Positions 1 through 4,824 of a stretch of 5,251 nt of DNA are shown piece by piece. The notes under the pieces were generated by a model. The model was not told the DNA's origin, did no database searches, and saw only the letters and a list, made by a program, of their open reading frames with translations. Position 1 is the first letter of the stretch, and the number at the start of each line of letters is the position of its first letter. Made by a program: the position numbers and the translations under genes. Location: contig DPHR01000141.1 in NCBI GenBank assembly GCA_003522945.1, forward strand, positions 10,696 through 15,946, in the 5' to 3' direction. The DNA is from Clostridiales bacterium (GTDB lineage: Bacteria; Bacillota; Clostridia; Oscillospirales; Oscillospiraceae).

Positions 1-1594
1 CATTGGAAAAATCAATTTTTTCTTGCGTCTCGGGAGCCGCCTGAGGAGCCTCCGCAGGAGCCTCCGCAGGAGCCTCAACACGCTTTTCAACCTTCTTGTC
101 AGAGTCCAGCGGCTTCATTGTGGGGAAAAGCAGTACGTCGCGGATGGCGGCGGAATCTGTAAGCAGCATGACAAGGCGGTCGATGCCGTAGCCGATGCCG
201 CCCGTGGGCGGCATGCCGATCTCCAGGGCATTGAGGAAGTCCTCGTCGGTATGGTTCGCCTCGGCGTCGCCGGCGGCGGCCAGAGCGTCCTGCGCGGCAA
301 AGCGCGCGCGCTGGTCGATGGGGTCGTTCAGCTCGGAATAGGCGTTGCACATTTCGCGGCCATAGATGAAGAGCTCAAAGCGCTCGACCTTCGTCGGGTC
401 GGTGGGCTTCTTCTTCGTGAGCGGACTGATCTCCACCGGGTGATCCATGATGAACACCGGCTGGATGAGATTTTCCTCGCAATACGTTTCAAAGAAGAGG
501 TTGATGATATCGCCGCGGGAGTGGCGCTCCTCAAAGGCGATGTTGTGCGCCTTGGCAAGCGCCTTCGCTTCTTCCTCGGTCTTGACGGTATCAAAATCGA
601 CGCCGGAATACTTCTTGATGGCATCGATCATCGTCAGACGCTCAAACGGCTTGCCGAGGTCGATCTCGGTGCCCTGATAGGTGATCGTCGTGCTGCCGCA
701 GACGACCTTGGCGAGATGGCGGAACATGTCCTCCGTCAGATCCATCATGCCGTTATAGTCGGTATACGCCTGATAAAGCTCCATGAGCGTGAATTCCGGG
801 TTGTGGCGCGTATCGACGCCCTCGTTGCGGAACACGCGGCCGATCTCATAGACTCTCTCCAGACCGCCGACGATCAGGCGCTTGAGATAAAGCTCGAGCG
901 AAATGCGGAGCTTAACGTCCACGTCGAGCGCATTGTAATGCGTCTCAAACGGGCGCGCCGCCGCGCCGCCGGCATTCGGCACGAGCATGGGGGTCTCGAC
1001 CTCCATGAACCCGCGGTCATCAAGGAAACGGCGGATCTCGCGCAGGATCTGCGAGCGCTTGACAAACGTATCGCGCACCTCGGGATTGACGATCAGATCA
1101 AGATACCGCTGGCGGTAGCGCACATCGGTATCCTGCAGACCGTGGAACTTCTCCGGCAGAGGCTTGAGAGACTTGGTGAGCAGCGTGAGCTCCTTCGTGT
1201 GGACGGTGATCTCGCCGGTCTTTGTGCGGAACACAAAGCCCTTGACTCCGATGATATCGCCGATGTCCATTTTCTTGAATTCGGCATACGCTTCTTCCCC
1301 AAGATCGTCGCGGGCGACATAGCACTGAATGACGCCCTGCTTATCCTGAATTTTGCAGAAGGACGCCTTGCCCATGATGCGTTTGACCATCATGCGCCCG
1401 GCCACGGACACCTCTTTGCCGACCAGCTCGTCACCGGCGGCAAGGATCTCCGCGCTGTGGTGGGTAACATCGTAGCGGGTGATCGCGAAGGGATCCCGTC
1501 CTGCGTCCTGCAGGTTCGTCAGCTTTTCACGGCGGATGCGGAGCAGTTCATTGAGAGAGAGCTCCGGCGCTCCGGTCCTTGTTTCCTCTGCCAT
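1..1594 (-). CDS. lysS: Lysyl-tRNA synthetase, class II (partial, C-terminus beyond left edge)
   Basis: Charges tRNA-Lys with lysine in the cytoplasm, using ATP. The visible 531 residues start MAEETRTGAPEL. An N-terminal OB-fold anticodon-binding domain lies at about residues 55-160, and the class II catalytic domain follows. Motif 1 ends in VETPML with Pro202. Motif 2 is FRNEG at 255-259, followed by RHNPEFTLMELY. Motif 3 is GGIGYGIDRLVMLL with Arg473. The lysine-pocket signature NAYSELND has Asn417, Tyr419 and Glu421. The start is supported by AGGAG six bases upstream. It lies 28 bases after greA and is probably co-transcribed with it. The canonical bacterial LysRS ends near FPTMKP (about residue 495), but this frame continues without a stop through a Glu/Ala/Pro repeat (about 506-523) to the edge, so an extra C-terminal domain is likely. 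Identification is secure; the nature of the extension is unknown. Confidence 0.97.
   Translation of the reverse strand, partial: MAEETRTGAPELSLNELLRIRREKLTNLQDAGRDPFAITRYDVTHHSAEILAAGDELVGKEVSVAGRMMVKRIMGKASFCKIQDKQGVIQCYVARDDLGEEAYAEFKKMDIGDIIGVKGFVFRTKTGEITVHTKELTLLTKSLKPLPEKFHGLQDTDVRYRQRYLDLIVNPEVRDTFVKRSQILREIRRFLDDRGFMEVETPMLVPNAGGAAARPFETHYNALDVDVKLRISLELYLKRLIVGGLERVYEIGRVFRNEGVDTRHNPEFTLMELYQAYTDYNGMMDLTEDMFRHLAKVVCGSTTITYQGTEIDLGKPFERLTMIDAIKKYSGVDFDTVKTEEEAKALAKAHNIAFEERHSRGDIINLFFETYCEENLIQPVFIMDHPVEISPLTKKKPTDPTKVERFELFIYGREMCNAYSELNDPIDQRARFAAQDALAAAGDAEANHTDEDFLNALEIGMPPTGGIGYGIDRLVMLLTDSAAIRDVLLFPTMKPLDSDKKVEKRVEAPAEAPAEAPQAAPETQEKIDFSN
44..76. repeat. 12-bp tandem repeat in the lysS C-terminal linker
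   Basis: The plus-strand unit AGGAGCCTCCGC occurs twice exactly (44-55 and 56-67), followed by nine bases of a third copy (68-76). Because the unit is four codons long it stays in frame and, on the minus strand, encodes repeating Glu-Ala-Pro-Ala. It lies just after the normal LysRS C-terminus. Copy-number change here would lengthen or shorten the linker without a frameshift. Confidence 0.9.
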
Positions 1595-1600
1595 AGTAAT

Positions 1601-1606
1601 CTCCTA
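1601..1606 (-). promoter_or_regulatory. Ribosome binding site of lysS
   Basis: Minus-strand TAGGAG lies six bases before the ATG at 1594. This fixes the lysS start and indicates independent initiation after the greA stop rather than translational coupling by overlap. Confidence 0.8.
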
Positions 1607-1622
1607 TATCTGTAATTTACGT

Positions 1623-2099
1623 TCAGTTTTCGCAGTTGAGGATCTCGTAGTAGATAACGCCGCCGGGGGCTTCAAACTCGATCCGGTCGCCCTTCTTCTT
1701 TCCCATCAGGCTGCGGCCAAGAGGGGATTCGTCCGAAATACGGCCGAGAATGGGGTTGGCTTCCTGGCTGCCGACGATCTCATAGGTCTCTTCGTCCTCC
1801 TCGCCCACTTCGCGGACGGTCACGCGGCTGCCCATGGAGATCGCGCTGCCGGTCGGCACGTTTTCGAGAATGACGGCGTTTTCGATCAGGTTCTTGATCT
1901 CGGCGATCTTGGAATAGAGCTTGCCCTGCTCGGTCTTCGCTTCATCGTATTCGCTGTTCTCCGACAAATCACCGAAAGAACGAGCCTCCTTGATCTGCTC
2001 GGAGACTTCTTTTTCCCGAACCGTCTGAAGATATTCCAGCTCTTTTTTCAGCTCTTCCAGACGCTCCTGGCTCATTCTGTAACGGCTTTCAACGGACAT
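1623..2099 (-). CDS. greA: Transcription elongation factor GreA
   Basis: GreA enters the secondary channel of RNA polymerase and stimulates cleavage of backtracked RNA, rescuing stalled complexes. The protein is 158 residues, the usual GreA length. Residues 1-80 form the antiparallel coiled coil, rich in Glu and Lys. Its tip carries ARSFGDLSENSEYDEAK, with the acidic residues Asp44 and Glu47 that match the catalytic Asp/Glu pair of the family. Residues of about 83-158 form the FKBP-like domain, including ISDESPLGRSLMGKKKGD. The start at 2099 is chosen because AAAGGAAG lies eight bases upstream; the internal Met9 has no such site and would remove the first part of the conserved helix. It is the first gene after a strong promoter and is followed closely by lysS, a pairing common in Firmicutes. 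Nothing in the protein looks abnormal. Confidence 0.97.
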   Translation of the reverse strand: MSVESRYRMSQERLEELKKELEYLQTVREKEVSEQIKEARSFGDLSENSEYDEAKTEQGKLYSKIAEIKNLIENAVILENVPTGSAISMGSRVTVREVGEEDEETYEIVGSQEANPILGRISDESPLGRSLMGKKKGDRIEFEAPGGVIYYEILNCEN

Positions 2100-2107
2100 A
2101 GTTTAAA

Positions 2108-2115
2108 CTTCCTTT
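2108..2115 (-). promoter_or_regulatory. Ribosome binding site of greA
   Basis: Minus-strand AAAGGAAG lies eight bases before the greA ATG. It supports the start at 2099 over the internal Met at codon 9. Confidence 0.8.
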
Positions 2116-2137
2116 CGATACTTACATGCTCGCAAAT

Positions 2138-2162
2138 CCCGCACAGAGTAACTCCGTGCGGG
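2138..2162 (-). promoter_or_regulatory. Strong hairpin at the 5' end of the greA leader
   Basis: The two 11-base arms pair along their full length with one G-U wobble (minus-strand left arm CCCGCACGGAG) around a TTA loop. The hairpin begins only a few bases after the transcription start predicted from the promoter at 2176-2204. The base of the stem is followed by ATTTG on the minus strand and AATTTG on the plus strand, so it lacks the long T run of a standard intrinsic terminator. A 5' stabilising stem, or a weak attenuator of the leader, fits better than a full terminator. Confidence 0.65.
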
Positions 2163-2175
2163 AATTTGTCCTGCT

Positions 2176-2204
2176 ATTATACGGAATCCGGCGTCCCATG
2201 TCAA
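2176..2204 (-). promoter_or_regulatory. Consensus sigma-70/sigma-A promoter for greA-lysS
   Basis: On the minus strand TTGACA (2204-2199) and TATAAT (2181-2176) are both exact consensus and are separated by exactly 17 bases. The predicted start is about 2168-2170, giving a leader of about 70 bases before greA. There is no extended -10 TG. Upstream of the -35 box the sequence is moderately A-rich. This promoter makes greA-lysS a transcription unit separable from the envelope genes to the right. Confidence 0.9.
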
Positions 2205-2254
2205 GACGGAACTTTGATCCCTTCTTTGTAGATTTCCGCAGAATTTTCGCGGGC

Positions 2255-2278
2255 GGACGCCGTTAATGCAGGGCGTCC
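2255..2278 (-). terminator. Possible weak terminator hairpin spanning the S41 stop codon
   Basis: Perfect 7-bp GC-rich inverted repeat (minus-strand GGACGCC and GGCGTCC) with a 10-base loop that contains the TAA stop of the S41 gene. A second, shorter CCGC/GCGG stem lies just downstream at 2236-2252. Neither is followed by a T run on the minus strand, so termination would be inefficient or need another factor. It may only protect the mRNA end. Confidence 0.35.
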
Positions 2279-3432
2279 TTTGCCGCCTCGAGCTGCACGT
2301 CCAGATCGCTGTCCTCGATCTGGTAGGACGCGATATCCGGCGTGACGCCGCCAAGGTCGGTCATGCTCTTTTTATCCGGCGTGAGATACTCGAATTTGGA
2401 GAGACGGACGGCACTGCCGTCGGAGAGCTCCACGATCACCTGGCTCTGCGCGCTGCCGGGCGTCCGGCGGCCGACGATCGTCACGCCCGCCTGCTGCATG
2501 ATGCAGGCAAACACTTCCGCCGCGCAGGTGGTGTTCTCGTTGACAAGAACGACCATCGGCATATTGAGATACGAGCTGCCGGACGAATAGGTCGTCTCCT
2601 TCCCGTCGCGGTCACGCAGGAGGAACAGATCGCCCTTCGGCAGGAAATAATCGAGCGCATCCGCCATTTCCGCAGGTTTGCCGCTCGTATTGTCGCGCAC
2701 GTCGATGATAAGGCTCGTTGCTCCGGAATCCTGCAGCGCGGCGACCGCCGTTTTTACGCTGGCGGCGGCGCTGTCGTCAAAGTTACGGATGCGGAGATAG
2801 CCGACAGAGGAGCTGCTGTTCGCCTTGTTGGCGTCGCTGTCCAGAATGTAATAGACGACCGGCTCGGCATAGATGAGCTCACACTTCATTTTCGCGTCCG
2901 CCTTGCCACCCTGTGTGTTGAGAAGGTGGAGCGTGAAATACTTCTCCGCCTCTGTCTCCTTCGCGTCGTAGCTGCGCAGCAGCTCGTCAAACTGTTCGGG
3001 AGTGTAGGTGGATACGTCAATACTGTCCACACTGGCGATCATGTTGCCGACCTTCACATGCGCCTGATCGGCCGGAGAGCCGGGCGTTACGGAAAGGACG
3101 GTCAGATAACCGTAATTTTCGTTGTACTGCGTGGTCACGCCGATGCCGACATACTGGTTCGTCAGCGTGAGCTTATACTCCTCATACTCGGAAGCAGGCA
3201 GATAGTAGCTTGCCGGGTCGCCCAGCGAGGCTACCATGGCGCTCGCGGAGGCGTCCTCCAGCGAGGACGTATCCTTCGGCTGGTAGAACGTTGTCTCGAT
3301 CACGCGGATGACCTCCATATATTTATCGGAGGACGCGCCGCTGTCCGCAAGGATCAGGCACGCAGCAGCGGTGACAACGATGCAAATCACACACGCAAGC
3401 AGTGACCAGACGATTTTCGGTACGCGTTTCAT
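2263..3432 (-). CDS. Membrane-anchored PDZ/S41 C-terminal-processing peptidase homologue with altered catalytic residues
   Basis: A 389-residue homologue of CtpA/CtpB/Prc proteases, which cut extracytoplasmic proteins with a Ser-Lys dyad. Residues of about 8-29 form one membrane segment and the rest is predicted outside the membrane. Residues 36-90 resemble the Ctp N-terminal region (GDPASYYLPASEYEEYK, then VGIGV). A PDZ domain follows at about 92-175 (SVTPGSPADQAHVKVGNMI). The S41 core spans about 205-366, ending GGVTPDI. The nucleophile block reads VNENTTCAAEVFA, placing Cys303 where the family has Ser. The Lys block reads RRTPGSAQSQ, placing Ser327 where FGKGTVQ has Lys; the Gln (331) is kept. 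Activity is therefore doubtful. The start has GAGG nine bases upstream. It lies 36 bases after the M23 gene, in the same orientation. Family assignment is strong; calling it inactive is inference. Confidence 0.9.
   Translation of the reverse strand: MKRVPKIVWSLLACVICIVVTAAACLILADSGASSDKYMEVIRVIETTFYQPKDTSSLEDASASAMVASLGDPASYYLPASEYEEYKLTLTNQYVGIGVTTQYNENYGYLTVLSVTPGSPADQAHVKVGNMIASVDSIDVSTYTPEQFDELLRSYDAKETEAEKYFTLHLLNTQGGKADAKMKCELIYAEPVVYYILDSDANKANSSSSVGYLRIRNFDDSAAASVKTAVAALQDSGATSLIIDVRDNTSGKPAEMADALDYFLPKGDLFLLRDRDGKETTYSSGSSYLNMPMVVLVNENTTCAAEVFACIMQQAGVTIVGRRTPGSAQSQVIVELSDGSAVRLSKFEYLTPDKKSMTDLGGVTPDIASYQIEDSDLDVQLEAAKDALH
3377..3390 (-). repeat. 14-base block shared by the S41 and M23 leader regions (copy in S41 gene)
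   Basis: An exact 14-base match (minus-strand GTGATTTGCATCGT) to 4748-4761. Here it encodes V15-I-C-I-V19 of the S41 membrane anchor. Confidence 0.7.
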
Positions 3433-3437
3433 AGGCT
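3425..3437 (-). repeat. 13-base block over the start codon, shared with the M23 gene
   Basis: Minus-strand AGCCTATGAAACG, covering the S41 ATG, is identical to 4790-4802 over the ATG of the preceding M23 gene. With the 14-base block at 3377-3390 it makes two matches in the same order near the starts of neighbouring genes. Confidence 0.7.
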
Positions 3438-3441
3438 GATA

Positions 3442-3445
3442 CCTC
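3442..3445 (-). promoter_or_regulatory. Ribosome binding site of the S41 gene
   Basis: Minus-strand GAGG lies nine bases before the ATG at 3432. It is weaker than the sites of the neighbouring genes. A run of eight A residues on the minus strand (3451-3458) lies just upstream of it. Confidence 0.6.
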
Positions 3446-3468
3446 GGATGTTTTTTTTGGCGCCGCGG

Positions 3469-4797
3469 TCAGGCCGTCGGATCATACGTAACGGTGCTTT
3501 CGTCGTAATACTGCATGGGATCGACCTGCTGCCCGTTTTTGATGACGGCATAGTCCAAGTGGCTGCCGGTGGCAATGCCGCTCTCGCCGACATAGCCGAT
3601 GATCTGGCCCTGCTTGACATGCTCGCCTGGCTGCACGATGAAGTTCGTCATATGGGAATAGCGCGTCGCGGTCTCCCCGTCGTGCTCGATGCTGACATAG
3701 TAGCCGAGACCGTTGTTGTAAGTCGCGGAAGCGACCTGCCCGTCGGCAGCGGCATAGATCGGATCGCCGGACTTTGCGCCGATATCGATCGCCCTGTGGT
3801 TTGTGGAAGCTCCTGCAGTAGGCGCGGAGCGCTCGCCGTAGCGCGAGGTGATGTACGTGCTGTCCACCGGCCAGATAAAGGTACCGTTGTAGGCGCCGGA
3901 GGCGTTGGAAGTATTCTCATACGCTCCGCCGGTGCCGGACGTGCCCGCGCCGGAGGATGCCGTTCCGGAGGACGTGCTTCCGCCGCCGGTCGAACCGCTG
4001 TACGATGTTCTCTGCGCCGCCAGCTGCGCGGCGTATTCCTGCATGGTCTTCAAAAGCTCCTGCATCGCCTCGTCCTCAGCCAGCGCGATGGCGTCGTACT
4101 CCGCCTGCGCATTCTGCGAAAGCTCATCAAGGTTGGCGATGAGTTCACAGGCCGCGGTGACCTGCGCGCTGAGCTGGTCGCGGCGGGCAATGAGCTCTTC
4201 GTTCACGGCGTCCTGCTCGGCCTTGGCTTCCTCATATTCGCGCTTGATCGTCTCCACATCCTCGCGGCTCTGCTGCAAGGACTTTTCGAGCTCGCGGTCA
4301 TAGTGCATGATATCGTTCACATCCGCGATGCGCGCGAGGATCTCCGGCACGCTGTTCGCCTCAAAAATGAAGGCGAGATACGAGTAGCTGTCGTTTTCCT
4401 CCATGGAGCGGATGCGTTCGCGCAGCAGCGCCGTCTGCTCGGTCTCCGCAGCGGTCGCCGCGGCGAGCTCCTCTTCCTTGCGGTCAATGAGTTCCTGATA
4501 AACGGCGATCTGCTCTTCAATGAGCGCGATCGTCTCCCGGTTGAGCGAGATCTGCTTATCAAGCGCCGCTTTGCGGAACACGATCAGCGTCTGGTTCTCC
4601 GTAAGCCCTTGTATGACCTGCTCCTGTTCCATGAGCTGCTCTTCAAGCTGCGCACGTTTTTCCGCCAGCCGCTCGAGATCGGTCTCGTCCACGGCGTGCG
4701 CCGGAAGTACGGTGATGACGAGTGAAAGCATCATGATGACCGCCAGCACGATGCAAATCACGGAAAAAACGGTTTTCTGTAATTTGTTACGTTTCAT
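3469..4797 (-). CDS. Secreted coiled-coil protein with degenerate M23/LytM domain
   Basis: A 442-residue exported protein of the PcsB/CwlO/EnvC architecture. Residues 1-35 are a Sec signal peptide: basic start, hydrophobic core, and AHA before the predicted cut after Ala35. Residues of about 38-263 are a long Glu/Lys/Gln-rich coiled coil, broken near 137-165 by YSYLAFIFEANSVPEIL, a segment typical of such cell-division hydrolase helices. A Ser/Gly/Thr-rich linker spans about 264-305. The M23 domain covers about 306-432. His334 and Asp338 (HRAID) and His382 (YSHM) are present, but the final motif is HLD (His413, Asp415) where active LytM enzymes have HxH. It may bind zinc poorly or serve as an activator of other hydrolases, as EnvC and NlpD do with degenerate LytM domains. 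It sits 27 bases after an intact M23 gene and 36 before the S41 gene. Confidence 0.93.
   Translation of the reverse strand: MKRNKLQKTVFSVICIVLAVIMMLSLVITVLPAHAVDETDLERLAEKRAQLEEQLMEQEQVIQGLTENQTLIVFRKAALDKQISLNRETIALIEEQIAVYQELIDRKEEELAAATAAETEQTALLRERIRSMEENDSYSYLAFIFEANSVPEILARIADVNDIMHYDRELEKSLQQSREDVETIKREYEEAKAEQDAVNEELIARRDQLSAQVTAACELIANLDELSQNAQAEYDAIALAEDEAMQELLKTMQEYAAQLAAQRTSYSGSTGGGSTSSGTASSGAGTSGTGGAYENTSNASGAYNGTFIWPVDSTYITSRYGERSAPTAGASTNHRAIDIGAKSGDPIYAAADGQVASATYNNGLGYYVSIEHDGETATRYSHMTNFIVQPGEHVKQGQIIGYVGESGIATGSHLDYAVIKNGQQVDPMQYYDESTVTYDPTA
4748..4761 (-). repeat. 14-base block shared by the M23 and S41 leader regions (copy in M23 gene)
   Basis: Exact match to 3377-3390. 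Here it encodes V13-I-C-I-V17 within the signal peptide of the coiled-coil M23 protein, in the same codon register as in the S41 gene. Confidence 0.7.
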
Positions 4798-4802
4798 AGG
4801 CT
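4790..4802 (-). repeat. 13-base block over the M23 start codon, shared with the S41 gene
   Basis: Minus-strand AGCCTATGAAACG, identical to 3425-3437. The distance to the second shared block is 28 bases here and 34 bases in the S41 gene, a difference of exactly two codons. Confidence 0.7.
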
Positions 4803-4807
4803 CCTTT
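4801..4807 (-). promoter_or_regulatory. Ribosome binding site of the coiled-coil M23 gene, unusually close to the ATG
   Basis: Minus-strand AAAGGAG is a strong match to the anti-Shine-Dalgarno sequence, but only three bases (CCT) separate it from the ATG, tighter than the usual five to nine. No alternative start fits: the next in-frame Met codons (22 and 23) lie inside the signal peptide. A small 4-bp hairpin (4810-4821) lies directly upstream. Confidence 0.65.
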
Positions 4808-4824
4808 GATCCCGTAAGGGAAAA

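Noticed and set aside
23..1615. Long plus-strand open frame of 530 codons
   Set aside because: It is exactly antisense to lysS in matching codon register; the minus strand gives a full LysRS with all class II motifs, while the plus translation has no recognisable domain.
2101..2108. Palindrome GTTTAAAC ahead of greA
   Set aside because: An 8-base palindrome in an AT-rich stretch beside the ribosome binding site; no evidence of an operator function.
1479..2231. Plus-strand open frame covering greA and the intergenic region
   Set aside because: Antisense to greA and runs through the greA promoter and hairpin; no credible ribosome binding site or domain.
2103..2354. Small minus-strand frame between S41 and greA
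   Set aside because: Mostly overlaps the S41 3' end in another frame and crosses the greA promoter; Arg-rich translation typical of out-of-frame reading.
3354..3360. Possible lipobox Cys25 in the S41 membrane segment (AAAC)
   Set aside because: The -3 residue is Ala rather than Leu, and hydrophobic residues continue after the Cys; a plain membrane anchor fits better.
2266..3405. Plus-strand open frame of 379 codons
   Set aside because: Antisense shadow of the S41 gene in GC-rich DNA; no family features.
3451..3458. Run of eight T on the plus strand between the M23 and S41 genes
   Set aside because: No GC-rich hairpin precedes it on the plus strand and no plus-strand gene ends here; on the minus strand it is an A run, so it is not a terminator.
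3448..4725. Plus-strand open frame of 425 codons
   Set aside because: Antisense shadow of the coiled-coil M23 gene; its apparent Leu/Arg/Asp richness is the complement of the coiled-coil codons.
4810..4821. Small inverted repeat TCCC/GGGA between the two M23 genes
   Set aside because: Only four base pairs; too weak to call a terminator or regulatory structure alone.
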